Below, one piece after another: positions 7,663-16,165 of a stretch of DNA of 64,000 nucleotides. The position numbers were made by a program, and so were the translations under genes. Numbering within the stretch: the stretch's first letter is position 1; every line of letters starts with the position of its first letter. The stretch is from Bordetella sp. H567 (lineage in GTDB: Bacteria > Pseudomonadota > Gammaproteobacteria > Burkholderiales > Burkholderiaceae_B), in contig NZ_CP012334.1 of the NCBI RefSeq assembly GCF_001704295.1, positions 1,438,084 through 1,502,083 of the forward strand, written 5' to 3'. The notes under the pieces were generated by a model, which saw nothing but the letters and a program-made list of their open reading frames with translations, was not told the DNA's origin and made no database searches.

Positions 7663-9792
7663 ATGAACCGAGCTGCGGCACCATTGTTTATTCCTTCTCG
7701 CTTCGTACCGACCCGTGAGCAGTGCGATATTCAACTGTCACATGATCGACTAACGCTCATAGAAGCCAATGCTGGAGCGGCGAAGACCACCACGTTGGCG
7801 CTTCGCATAGGAGAAGCGCTCGTGCGAGGGCTCCCCCCAGAGAGAATCCTGGCCCTTACATTTACACCCGAGGCCCGGGACGTCATGCGGTCGAGATTGG
7901 CAGATGTCGGTATTTCTGCCGGCATATCCGCGCGGATATGTGTGCGAACCATAGATGATTTCGCACACGAAGTGCTGGCGAAAATTGAGGATGCGGTACC
8001 GCCGAAACGGGTTTCCAGTCGACATTTGCGGGACGCGGCGCTGGAGGCGCTGACGAACGTCAGCGCCAGGTACGAACACCTTGATGACCTGCTTGATATA
8101 CGAACGCATAACATCGCCGTGAGTCAGTTCCTGGATGCGCTGCTGCGGCTGAAGGCTATGATGGCTTTCGATCATGTCGACAACGCCCTCGGCCTTGAAT
8201 CCGCCGCGGAGGATTTAGGCGTTACGCTGACTACTTATCTATGGGCGCGGGAATACGAGGAACTGCGGTGCGGCCTTTTTGATGAGATTCAGTTTCGCGG
8301 GCCGCTTGACGCCACGTACGACTTGGCGAAAATGCTTCGCGCCGACCCGGCGGTACCGGAACTGCTGCCCGACTTTGGCCTCATAACGGCAGATGAACTA
8401 CATGACCTGAACGAGGCTTCCTTCACTATTCTGGAAGCGTTGTCTCGAAGGACTGACGCGTATTTTGTCGGGGCAGGCGATCGCGACCAGGTTATTCATA
8501 CGCAAAGCGGCGCTGATGCACAGTTCCTGACCAGGCGTTTTTCATATGCCGCCCGCTACCCTTTAACCATGACCTATCGTCATGGGCCCCACCTTGCGTA
8601 CGCAATGCGGGAGTTCAAGAACAAGCCCATCGAGTCTGCGCTATCTTTGCCCGCCGATATAGAGGTGCTGACCTATTCTGATGCGCAGCCGCATGAGTGT
8701 GCGGATCGAATAATACAGGCCGTACGGGCATGGCAGTCCACAGGGAAATCGTTGGACGGTTGCGCGATTTTATTGCGGGAAAGGCACCAGTCGGTGGAGA
8801 TCGAGAATGTGCTTATGCGGGCCAATATTGGCTATCGTACCGGCAGCATGCAGAGCTATCTTCTCCGCGAAGAAATCTTGTTCCTTCGTGGGATGCTTGC
8901 TATTGCATTGGACGACCTGGATGCGGTGCGTTCCGAATCCATTCGAGGTGCCATCATCGAGGCGCTGGCGGTTTTTGGAGAGGTGCCGCTGACGGCAAAA
9001 GAGATAGAAGAGGCCAAACAAACCATAACGCGGTACCCCGACATGCTGCGCGACTTCTTTGTCGGGCAAATCACGCGAGCGGGCAACCAGGTTGTGAGTG
9101 GGCGCATCGCCGCCGCTGTGCAATTGGTGCGCTCCTCTGTGCCGGAGACGCCAGCATATGAAACGCTCCATGCCGTTTGCGACGTGTTGGATATAGAGGT
9201 CCTTGCGCGTCGCATTTATGTCGATCCGCACGAGGCGGCGATCATTGCCCATTCCATTGACGGCTTCATTGCCATGGCACAGCGGTCTGCAATGAGCTTG
9301 CGGGAGTTTTACAATTGGTTGGGCGCTGCTGATGCTTTTGTCTCTACGCGCCGGAGTAAAAATCTGGTCCTGCTCGAATACGCGGCTCATTCCAAGGGCA
9401 AGGAGTTCGACCACGTTTTGATCCCCTTTCTGGAGGATGGGGAATTCCCGAGTTCGATATACGCTCTACGTGACGAGGAAAACCTTTTTTATGTGGCGGC
9501 TACTCGGGCACGCTTTCGGCTGACGTTGATTGCACCCTCTCGGCAAGAGCGTCGTAGCCCCTTCATAGCGAGAATGCGGTTAAGCGAAACCGGTTCGTAT
9601 GCGAATGCCGTTTTACGGCGAGAGCCGCCGCGGCCGACTGTATCCCCGGCACGGCAGGATCTGTCTGTTCCATTCGCGGACAAGGACGTGGCCAAGGCCC
9701 TCGGCGCAAGATGGGATTCAGTGCGCAAAGTATGGTATCTGCTTCCGGATCAAGACCCCGGACCGTTCGCGCCTTGGTTGCCAGAGCGCTAA
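7663..9792 (+). CDS. UvrD-like superfamily 1 helicase with C-terminal DUF5710-like domain
   Basis: A 709-residue single gene. Walker A is the variant ANAGAAKTTTL (Lys41; Ala replaces the Gly before Lys). Walker B is LITADELHD and motif III is VGAGDRDQVIH. The C-terminal helicase motifs are recognisable (AAHSKGKEFDHVLIP, and ENLFYVAATRAR near residue 610). The last 45 residues (VPFADKDVAKALGARWD, VWYL, FAPWL) match the DUF5710 pattern also seen in primase-type proteins. By eye its GC is near 57-58%, clearly below its neighbours, and more rare A/T-ending codons appear, suggesting acquisition. It has no obvious Shine-Dalgarno and no nuclease partner beside it. Role unknown: DNA repair or phage defence are both possible. 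The helicase assignment is firm. Confidence 0.8.
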   Translation: MNRAAAPLFIPSRFVPTREQCDIQLSHDRLTLIEANAGAAKTTTLALRIGEALVRGLPPERILALTFTPEARDVMRSRLADVGISAGISARICVRTIDDFAHEVLAKIEDAVPPKRVSSRHLRDAALEALTNVSARYEHLDDLLDIRTHNIAVSQFLDALLRLKAMMAFDHVDNALGLESAAEDLGVTLTTYLWAREYEELRCGLFDEIQFRGPLDATYDLAKMLRADPAVPELLPDFGLITADELHDLNEASFTILEALSRRTDAYFVGAGDRDQVIHTQSGADAQFLTRRFSYAARYPLTMTYRHGPHLAYAMREFKNKPIESALSLPADIEVLTYSDAQPHECADRIIQAVRAWQSTGKSLDGCAILLRERHQSVEIENVLMRANIGYRTGSMQSYLLREEILFLRGMLAIALDDLDAVRSESIRGAIIEALAVFGEVPLTAKEIEEAKQTITRYPDMLRDFFVGQITRAGNQVVSGRIAAAVQLVRSSVPETPAYETLHAVCDVLDIEVLARRIYVDPHEAAIIAHSIDGFIAMAQRSAMSLREFYNWLGAADAFVSTRRSKNLVLLEYAAHSKGKEFDHVLIPFLEDGEFPSSIYALRDEENLFYVAATRARFRLTLIAPSRQERRSPFIARMRLSETGSYANAVLRREPPRPTVSPARQDLSVPFADKDVAKALGARWDSVRKVWYLLPDQDPGPFAPWLPER

Positions 9793-9850
9793 GCTGGTTT
9801 CGTATTCGCGAGGCCCGATCAACGGGCATTTCGCTCCCGGTACTGCGCCG

Positions 9851-11422
9851 CTATAGATACGGCGTGGCCAGCCAGATCACCTTGTTCCGCAGGCGCGTCA
9901 GGAAAGGCACGGCGCGCAGGGTTTCCAGTGTCTGCGGGATGGCGGCCGCGATGGTCGCATCGATACGCGCGCTGATGGCGCGGGCCGTGGCGCAATCGTA
10001 GATCTCCGTATCGAGCTCGAAGTTCAGCCGCAGGCTGCGCGGATCCAGGTTCGACGAGCCCGTGTACGACCACGCGTCGTCCACCGTCATCAGCTTGGAA
10101 TGATCGAACATGCCGGTCGTGCGCCACACCTTGCAGCCCCAGCGGATGACCTGGTCCAGCTGCGCCGTCATCGCGTAGTCGACCAGCCGAAGGTTGTTTT
10201 TGCCCGGGATCACGATGTCCACCCGCACCCCGCGCCGCGCCGCCGTGGCCAGGGCGCCGATCAGCGTCTGGTCGGGCAGGAAGTAGGGGGACTGGATGCG
10301 GACGTGCCGCTGGGCCACTGCCAACGCGCCCAGCAGCATGTTGTGCGTACTGCCGATGGAGCGGTCCGGCCCCGAGGGCACGCAGCGCACCGCCGCCTTG
10401 CCGGGTGGGGCGCTGGTAATGGGGGCGCTGGGGATCGCGGTGGTATCAGCTTTGACGGGGGCGGTGAGGGTAGCAGTGGTGTCAGCCGGGAGGGAGGGGC
10501 TGGTGACCTTGGTCCCGCTTATGGCGCCGGCCGCGTGGTTGAACCACAGGCTGCCGGCCAGCGATTCACCGGTCGTGAAGTCCCAGTCGTGCGCGAACAC
10601 GGAAAGCAATTGGGTCACCACCGGGCCTTCGTAGCGGAAATGGGTGTCGCGGTTGGTATCTGCACGGGCCAGCGCGCTGACGAAGGCCGCACGGATATTC
10701 ATGCCCCCGGAAAACCCGACGCGGCCGTCCACCACCAGGATCTTGCGGTGGCTGCGCAGGTTGGCGTACGGCATGCGCAGCACGCCCAGCGGGTTGGTCA
10801 TGAAGCGCGCTGTCGGCACGCCGCCTTTTTTCAGCATCCGGACGATCGGCGGACGCGAATAGTGTGACCCGATCGCGTCGATCAGGACGCGGACCTGGAC
10901 GCCGCGCTCCCGGGCTTCGATCAGGGCCTGCGCGACTTCCCGGCCGATGGGGTCGTTGTCGAAGATGTAGCTTTGCAGCGCCACCGTGTAGCGCGCCTGG
11001 CGGATCGCCTGGATCATCGCGGGATACGCCTCGTCGCCGCCGTCCAGCAGCTGCACCGAATTACCGCCCAGCAGCTGGAAATGGCTGACCTTGTCCGCCA
11101 GGGTCTTTAGCGAGGCGAATTGCGGCGCGGACAGCGGCACCACGTCGGGATCCGGCGCCGACGGCGCGCGGGCGTAGGTCACCATGGCTTCGTCGCGCTG
11201 CTGTGACACCCGGGTGATGCGAATGCGGTTGACTCCCGCCACGAAATAGGCGGCGGCACCCAGCAAGGGCGAAAACAGGGTTATGCCGACCCAGCCGATG
11301 GCGGCGCGCACGTCGTTCTTGGTCATGGCGGCATGGACGGCCGCACCCGCGCCGACCACGAGGCTGACCGTGAAGACGATATGCGGCCAATAAGCTTCCA
11401 GGATCTGATGCAGTTCGCGCAT
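9851..11422 (-). CDS. cls: Cardiolipin synthase (phospholipase D family)
   Basis: Transfers phosphatidyl groups between two phosphatidylglycerols to make cardiolipin at the inner membrane. From the ATG at 11422 there are 523 residues: two N-terminal membrane segments (IVFTVSLVVGAGAAV and IGWVGITLFSPLLGAAAYFVAGV), then two PLD catalytic motifs, SHRKILVVDG near residue 223 and DHSKLMTVDD near residue 440. Between the two PLD domains (about residues 300-345, DNA 10390-10530) sits a Thr/Pro/Ala-rich low-complexity insert with partial repeats (ADTTATLTAP, ADTTAIPSAP) not usual for the family. An in-frame ATG at 11545 would add an N-terminus unlike the family, so 11422 is preferred, though its ribosome site is weak. 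Confidence 0.87.
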   Translation of the reverse strand: MRELHQILEAYWPHIVFTVSLVVGAGAAVHAAMTKNDVRAAIGWVGITLFSPLLGAAAYFVAGVNRIRITRVSQQRDEAMVTYARAPSAPDPDVVPLSAPQFASLKTLADKVSHFQLLGGNSVQLLDGGDEAYPAMIQAIRQARYTVALQSYIFDNDPIGREVAQALIEARERGVQVRVLIDAIGSHYSRPPIVRMLKKGGVPTARFMTNPLGVLRMPYANLRSHRKILVVDGRVGFSGGMNIRAAFVSALARADTNRDTHFRYEGPVVTQLLSVFAHDWDFTTGESLAGSLWFNHAAGAISGTKVTSPSLPADTTATLTAPVKADTTAIPSAPITSAPPGKAAVRCVPSGPDRSIGSTHNMLLGALAVAQRHVRIQSPYFLPDQTLIGALATAARRGVRVDIVIPGKNNLRLVDYAMTAQLDQVIRWGCKVWRTTGMFDHSKLMTVDDAWSYTGSSNLDPRSLRLNFELDTEIYDCATARAISARIDATIAAAIPQTLETLRAVPFLTRLRNKVIWLATPYL

Positions 11423-11610
11423 GGTTCTTGGTGTTCGTTGCCCAGCGAGTCGCAAAAGCGATGCGCCGGTCCTCCGCGAACCGGCCAGGTCGGGAGAATA
11501 CCAAGCCGCGGCCCGGAACTGTGGCGGGGTGGACGGAAACGACACGGGGCGTCCAGGATTCTTGGGGCATGTAAACAGCGCGGTATGGTGCTTGGCCTGG
11601 GACTAGATTG

Positions 11611-11632
11611 TGGATCTGGATCTGGATCTGGA
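11611..11632. repeat. Hexamer microsatellite TGGATC
   Basis: The hexamer TGGATC is repeated three times plus a partial copy. It is a simple sequence repeat in non-coding DNA between cls and tRNA-His, and close to neither start codon. Confidence 0.8.
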
Positions 11633-11689
11633 CCGGGGCTGGAACTGGCGTTGGGCTTGGTGGGGGCAGAGGGCTCACGTCGCAGGGGC

Positions 11690-11720
11690 TTGAAAAACCC
11701 CCCACAAAGCATGTTAGAAT
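11690..11720 (+). promoter_or_regulatory. Sigma-70-type promoter of tRNA-His
   Basis: TTGAAA at 11690-11695 and TAGAAT at 11715-11720 with a 19 bp spacer (slightly long), ending 17 bp before the mature tRNA. Confidence 0.55.
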
Positions 11721-11737
11721 CTCGCTTCTTTGCTGCG

Positions 11738-11813
11738 GTGGCTGTAGCTCAGTTGGTAGAGTCCCGGATTGTGATTCCGGTTGTCGTGGGTTCGAGTCCC
11801 ATCAGCCACCCCA
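11738..11813 (+). tRNA. tRNA-His (anticodon GTG)
   Basis: Complete cloverleaf. Acceptor GTGGCTG pairs with CAGCCAC, the anticodon GTG is at 11771-11773 within GGATTGTGATTCC, the T-arm is GTGGGTTCGAGTCCCAT, and CCA is encoded at 11811-11813. The base before it (G at 11737) can supply the G-1 identity residue paired with discriminator C. Confidence 0.97.
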
Positions 11814-11830
11814 AAAAGACTTTGAATTCA

Positions 11831-11861
11831 GGCGCTTGCGGTTACGCAAAGCGCCTTTTTT
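11831..11861 (+). terminator. Terminator after tRNA-His
   Basis: GGCGCTTGCG-GTTA-CGCAAAGCGCC (one bulged A) followed by six T. It lies 17 bp after the tRNA. Confidence 0.85.
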
Positions 11862-12102
11862 CTTTTGCTGCCTGTCCGATGATGTCTCGGCGTGGTCTTT
11901 GACGCTGCCGGCCGCTTCGACCTCCATGCCAATTCAACACCCGGCACATCAGCGGCTACCTTCGCGCGCATAAGCCTCGGCCGCCCCATCTATCAAAAGC
12001 TTCCGTCCGGACTCATCGTGTCGGGGAGACCCCCGCGAAAGGCCTGACGAGCGGCCTTGATCCGGTCTATCCCGCCTTGTCGGATCCCGTCGCCGGAGGG
12101 GG

Positions 12103-13074
12103 TTACAACCCGGGAACCTCGCTACTGCCATCCGCCGCCGCGTAGGGATAGATCCGCTCGCGGCGGTCCTCTATGACCTCCAGCAAGGTCTGGGTGAAGG
12201 CCTCCAGCACCGCGGGCTGTTCGCGGCCGCGCTTCATGATCAGATGAAAGCCCAGCGATAGCACCGGGTCCACCAGTAGCGCGGTGGATATCTGTGCATC
12301 CATGCCCACCGGCGCCGCGAAGGATGGGATGATGGTGGGGCCCACGCCCGCCGCCGCCATGCCAACCAGGGATTCCAGCCGGTTCATCCGGATGCCGTCC
12401 GTGCGGCGCACCCCGCGGGCGGCGCGGCATTTGTCGACCTGCTCCTGCAATTCCATGTCGGGATGCAGTTCCACGAAAGGAACATCCGGCAGGTCGTCCC
12501 AGCGTATACGCCTGGCGGCGCGGCCGCGTCCCCTGGCGCGCGGCGGCGGTGCCGCGCGCGATTCCAGGTAGATGAAATCGAACTTGAACAGCGTGCGCCG
12601 CGACACCTCCGGTATGTGGCGCGGAAAAACGCCCAGGCCGCAATCCAGTTCGCCGCTGCGCACCTGGCGTTCGACTTCCGGCTTGGGCAGATCCTGGATA
12701 TGCAGGTCCAGCGCCGGCTGGGTCTCGCGCAGCTTCATGTAGACGTTGGGCATCACCGTGGCCGAAAAGATGGGCGGCACGCCCACGCGCAACGTTCGGC
12801 GGCGCTTCTCCGACAGCTGGCTCAGTACGGGGACGATGGCCTCTACCTCGTCGACCACCTGCTGGGCCACCGGCATCAGCCGCTGTCCCGCCGCGGTCAG
12901 CCGCACCGAGCGCGTGGTGCGTTCGAACAGGCGGCAGGAGAGCTGGCTTTCCATCTCCTGCATCATCAGGCTGAGCCCCGGCTGGCTGATGTGCAGCTGT
13001 TCCGCCGCGCGGGTAAACCCGCGCGTATGCACGATGGCCAGGAAGGCCTTGAAATGCCGGATGGACAGATTCAT
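12103..13074 (-). CDS. LysR-type regulator of the hydroxyquinol-type operon
   Basis: A 323-residue DNA-binding regulator. The N-terminal winged helix-turn-helix is clear (RHFKAFLAIVHTRGFTRAAEQL, HISQPGLSLMMQEME, LFERTTRSVRLTAAG), and the effector domain starts near residue 90. A short Arg/Pro-rich insert (about residues 183-195, APPPRARGRGRAARR) interrupts the effector domain. It is divergent from the catabolic operon starting at 13178, and a 17-bp dyad lies directly before its start. It probably responds to an aromatic substrate or ring-cleavage intermediate; the ligand is not visible. Confidence 0.88.
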   Translation of the reverse strand: MNLSIRHFKAFLAIVHTRGFTRAAEQLHISQPGLSLMMQEMESQLSCRLFERTTRSVRLTAAGQRLMPVAQQVVDEVEAIVPVLSQLSEKRRRTLRVGVPPIFSATVMPNVYMKLRETQPALDLHIQDLPKPEVERQVRSGELDCGLGVFPRHIPEVSRRTLFKFDFIYLESRAAPPPRARGRGRAARRIRWDDLPDVPFVELHPDMELQEQVDKCRAARGVRRTDGIRMNRLESLVGMAAAGVGPTIIPSFAAPVGMDAQISTALLVDPVLSLGFHLIMKRGREQPAVLEAFTQTLLEVIEDRRERIYPYAAADGSSEVPGL

Positions 13075-13078
13075 AAGT

Positions 13079-13095
13079 ATCTAAAATCAATAGAT
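13079..13095. promoter_or_regulatory. LysR-type operator dyad
   Basis: ATCTA-N7-TAGAT in the AT-rich 103-bp divergent region between the LysR gene and the SnoaL-like gene. It contains the T-N11-A pattern. Further copies of TAGATAT/ATATTAGA follow up to about 13112. Confidence 0.55.
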
Positions 13096-13177
13096 ATTAG
13101 ATATATATTAGACAAATAAAGTCGCCCTTCCTAGACTGCTCTCCACACAAGAACACGATACGAGAGGAGACAAGCAC

Positions 13178-13783
13178 ATGGACGACACGCTGAACGACGA
13201 ACTGCAAATACGCCGCATGGTGGAGCGCTGGGCGGTCTGGCGCGATGCCGGCGACTGGGAGCGCTTCGCGACCGTCTGGCATCCGGAAGGATTCATGATG
13301 GCGACCTGGTTCCAGGGGCCTTACGCCGAATTCATCCGCGTCACGCGCGAGGGCTGGGACAAGGGCGTCAGCATCCTGCACTTCCTGGGCGGTACCGCGG
13401 TGGACATCCAGGGCGATCGCGCGATCGCGCAGACCAAGATGACGATCTCCCAACGTGGTCCGATCGACGGCGTGCAATGCGACGTGGTCTGCACCGGCCG
13501 CTTCTACGATTTCGTGGTGCGGCACGAAGGGCAGTGGAAATTGCTGCATCGCCAGCCCATTTATGAAAAGGACCGCGTCGACCCCGTCGATCCCGCGGCG
13601 ATCTTGAAGCTGGATCAGGCGGAATTGGCGCGCATGCCGGAGGGATATCGGCACCTGGCCTATATCCAGACGCGGATCGGATACGACGTCTACATGCATA
13701 TGCCCATGCTGAAGGGTGATGCGGTACAGGCCTTGTACCGGCGCGGCGCCGCCTGGCTGGCCGGCGGCCCGCTGGAACGCTGA
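13178..13783 (+). CDS. SnoaL-like / NTF2-fold protein of the aromatic operon
   Basis: A 201-residue cytoplasmic protein. The N-terminal part (ELQIRRMVERWAVWRDAGDWERFATVWHPEG) is the typical start of the SnoaL/NTF2-like fold, which includes polyketide cyclases, dehydratases and dioxygenase small subunits. Later stretches (DRAIAQTKMTI, VCTGRFYDFVVRHEGQWKLLHRQPIYEKDR) fit the same fold. It opens the operon directed away from the LysR gene, 15 bp before the Bug gene, so it may handle the aromatic substrate. No catalytic residues can be assigned with certainty. Confidence 0.75.
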   Translation: MDDTLNDELQIRRMVERWAVWRDAGDWERFATVWHPEGFMMATWFQGPYAEFIRVTREGWDKGVSILHFLGGTAVDIQGDRAIAQTKMTISQRGPIDGVQCDVVCTGRFYDFVVRHEGQWKLLHRQPIYEKDRVDPVDPAAILKLDQAELARMPEGYRHLAYIQTRIGYDVYMHMPMLKGDAVQALYRRGAAWLAGGPLER

Positions 13784-13797
13784 ACAGGGAGACCGGC

Positions 13798-14886
13798 ATG
13801 GCCATCAATGCATCCCCACGCGGGTGCGGCAGGCCCCTGGCCGGCGCCATCGCGCCCGCCATCGCACGCCTTATCGCGCCCGCCATCGCATCCCTTATCG
13901 CGCGCCTTGTCGCGCCCGCCATCGCACCCGTCATCGCCGCAACGCTGTCCATGACGGTGCTGTTCGTTCCGGCGCCCGCGCGCGCCGCGGCGTGGCCGGA
14001 ACGGCCGATCACCATCGTGGTGCCCTACACCCCGGGGACCAGCATGGACACCCTGGCGCGCGTCATCAGCCCACGGCTCGCGCAAAGCCTAGGGCAACCC
14101 GTCATCGTCGAGAACCGTTCCGGCGCGAGCGGCAACATCGGCACGGGCTACGTGGCCCATGCCGCGCCCGACGGATACACCCTGCTGATGACGGTCAGTA
14201 CCTTCGCGATGAATCCCAAGCTGTTCAAGCGCGTGCCCTACGACCCGGTCACCAGCTTCGTGCCGGTTGGCCGCGTGGCCGTGGGCGCATTGGTGTTCGC
14301 CGTGAATCCGGGTTTTCCGGCCCAAACGCTGGCGCAGGCCATGGAGGCGTTCCGCGCCCACCCGGGCAAGTATGCCTACGCGTCGCCGGGCAACGGCACG
14401 CCGCAGCACCTGGCGATGGAGCTGTTCAAGCTGCATACGGGCGTCGACCTGATGCACGTGCCTTATAGCGGTTCGGCGGGGGCGATCACCGATCTGATGG
14501 GCGGGCAGGTCGACGCCATGATCCTGCCGGTCAATACCGCCTTGCCGTTGAAGGAGTCGGGCAAGCTGCGCGTCCTGGCCGCGACCCAGGAACGCCGGAT
14601 CGCCGTCATGCCCGACGTGCCCACGCTCGCCGAAAGCGGCGTGCAAGGCGCCGACGTCAGCCTGTGGTTCGGCCTGCTGGCGCCGGCGCGCACGCCCGCG
14701 GACATCGTCGCCCGCCTGAATGGCGAGATCGGGCGCATCCTGGCCTTGCCCGACATACAGGAAACCCTGGACAAGCAGGGCCTGACCGTCGCGCCCGACA
14801 CGCCGGAGGCCTTCGGGGCCCTGGTGGCGGCCGAAACGGCGCGCTGGGCGCAGGTCATTACCCAAGCCGGCATCACCGGCAATTGA
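13798..14886 (+). CDS. Bug-family (TTT) periplasmic substrate-binding protein with repeat-extended signal
   Basis: A 362-residue binding protein of the tripartite tricarboxylate transporter class. The mature part starts near WPERPITIVVPYTPGTSMDTLAR and carries the family stretches VIVENRSGASGNIGT, DGYTLLM, GKYAYASPGNGTPQHLA and HVPYSGSAGAITDLMGGQVD. The N-terminus is odd: before a normal hydrophobic core and AxA site (PARAAA) there are three copies plus a partial copy of an eight-residue repeat (IAPAIARL-like), encoded by the 24-bp tandem repeat at 13849-13932. It probably presents the aromatic acid taken up for the operon. No membrane subunits are adjacent, as is common for Bug genes. Confidence 0.88.
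   Translation: MAINASPRGCGRPLAGAIAPAIARLIAPAIASLIARLVAPAIAPVIAATLSMTVLFVPAPARAAAWPERPITIVVPYTPGTSMDTLARVISPRLAQSLGQPVIVENRSGASGNIGTGYVAHAAPDGYTLLMTVSTFAMNPKLFKRVPYDPVTSFVPVGRVAVGALVFAVNPGFPAQTLAQAMEAFRAHPGKYAYASPGNGTPQHLAMELFKLHTGVDLMHVPYSGSAGAITDLMGGQVDAMILPVNTALPLKESGKLRVLAATQERRIAVMPDVPTLAESGVQGADVSLWFGLLAPARTPADIVARLNGEIGRILALPDIQETLDKQGLTVAPDTPEAFGALVAAETARWAQVITQAGITGN
13849..13932 (+). repeat. 24-bp tandem repeat inside the Bug signal region
   Basis: Units ATCGCGCCCGCCATCGCA plus six bases: two complete copies, a 12-bp partial and a third full copy with variants. Each full unit encodes an eight-residue hydrophobic repeat in the leader of the binding protein. The length is a multiple of three, so copy changes keep the frame. 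Confidence 0.85.
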
Positions 14887-14891
14887 ATGGA

Positions 14892-16091
14892 ATGAACATG
14901 AATAGCAAGCCCCGGATCATCATCGTCGGCGCGGGCATCGGCGGCCTGACCGCCGCGGCCAGCCTGCTGAAGCGCGGCTTTGCCGTGAAGGTGTACGAGC
15001 AGGCGACCGTGCTCGCCGAAGTGGGCGCGGGCATACAGTCCAGCGCGAATGCGGTCAAGGTGCTCTACGACCTGGGCCTGGAGGACGCCCTGGACACCAT
15101 CGTGGTGCGCCCGCAAGCCTTCGAGTTTCGCCGCTTTAATACGGGCGAGATGATGTATCGCATACCGCTGGGCGAGACCCACGAGCGGATCAATGGCGCG
15201 CCGTACTTCCATATCCACCGCGCCGACCTGCATGAACTCCTGGCCAAGGCCGTCCTGGCGATGGATCCCGACTGCATCGTCCTGGGCGCGCGCGCCATGG
15301 GCTTTGAGGAAGGCGCCGACAGCGTCACATTGCACCTTGCCGATGGCCAGCGCGCGACGGCGGACGTCCTGGTGGGCGCCGATGGCATCAAGTCGGCGAT
15401 CCGTGCGCAGATACTCGGTGCCACGCCGGCCAGCTACACCGGCGATATTGCCTGGCGTGCCGTCATTCCCACCGAGCGCCTGCCGCGCGGCATCATGGAA
15501 ACCGTATCCACCGTATGGTGCGGGCCGAAGAAGCACGCGGTGATGTACTACCTGCGCGGGGGCACGCTGATGAACTTCGTGGGACTGGTCGAGCATGCGT
15601 ACCCGGAGAACGAATCCTGGACGCAGAAACGCCCCTGGACCGACCTGAAGGCCGACTTCGAGGGTTGGCATCCCGCCATCCAGACCGTGATCGACGCGAT
15701 AGACCGCGACGGCTGCTACCGCTATGCCCTGAACGACCGGGCGCCGGCGGACCACTGGAGCACCGGGCGCGCCACGCTGCTCGGCGACGCGGCGCACCCG
15801 ACGCTGCCTTACCTGGCCTCCGGGGCGGCCATGGCCATCGAGGACGGCGCGGTATTGGCGCGCTGCCTGCAGGCGCATGCCTCCATCCCCGACGCGCTGG
15901 GGGTATATCAGGACAGCCGCCTGGAGCGCACGGCCCGGGTCGTGCGCGAGTCCGCCGGCAACCGCGGCCTGTACCGCGTGGAGGACGAACAGGAGATGCG
16001 CCGCCGCTTCCAGGAAATGAACATGAGTAAAAGTCGCTCGGAATGGCTATATTCCTACGACCCGTTGACGGTTCCCCTGACGAACCGTTGA
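14892..16091 (+). CDS. FAD-dependent aromatic monooxygenase (salicylate hydroxylase type)
   Basis: A 399-residue group A flavoprotein hydroxylase. It has the Rossmann motif VGAGIGGLTAAASLLKRG near the N-terminus, the middle DG-type motif VLVGADGIKSAIR, and the FAD ribityl motif GDAAHPTLPYLASGAAMAIEDG. It uses NAD(P)H and O2 to hydroxylate an aromatic ring. Next to hydroxyquinol dioxygenase the product is probably hydroxyquinol, for example by decarboxylative hydroxylation of a 2,4-dihydroxybenzoate-like acid or hydroxylation of resorcinol; this is inference. The ATG at 14892 lies 5 bp after the Bug stop; a second ATG two codons on is equally possible. Confidence 0.85.
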   Translation: MNMNSKPRIIIVGAGIGGLTAAASLLKRGFAVKVYEQATVLAEVGAGIQSSANAVKVLYDLGLEDALDTIVVRPQAFEFRRFNTGEMMYRIPLGETHERINGAPYFHIHRADLHELLAKAVLAMDPDCIVLGARAMGFEEGADSVTLHLADGQRATADVLVGADGIKSAIRAQILGATPASYTGDIAWRAVIPTERLPRGIMETVSTVWCGPKKHAVMYYLRGGTLMNFVGLVEHAYPENESWTQKRPWTDLKADFEGWHPAIQTVIDAIDRDGCYRYALNDRAPADHWSTGRATLLGDAAHPTLPYLASGAAMAIEDGAVLARCLQAHASIPDALGVYQDSRLERTARVVRESAGNRGLYRVEDEQEMRRRFQEMNMSKSRSEWLYSYDPLTVPLTNR

Positions 16092-16165
16092 TATTCCGGT
16101 CGTTGAGCGGCTGGCCGCCTTGTGCGGCCTTGCCGGGCGGCGGCCTGGTCTTGAAGGAAGCTACC

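Larger units (their letters stand above)
11423..11737. other. Intergenic region before tRNA-His
   Basis: About 315 bp with no convincing gene. It holds the short repeat at 11611-11632 and the tRNA promoter at 11690-11720; nothing else is evident. Confidence 0.6.

Noticed and set aside
7421-9850. Mobile element around the helicase gene
   Set aside because: No integrase, transposase, tRNA target or clear flanking repeats were seen; only composition and isolation hint at transfer.
13849-13932. Tandem repeat considered as a CRISPR array
   Set aside because: Units are directly adjacent without spacers and lie in a protein-coding leader.
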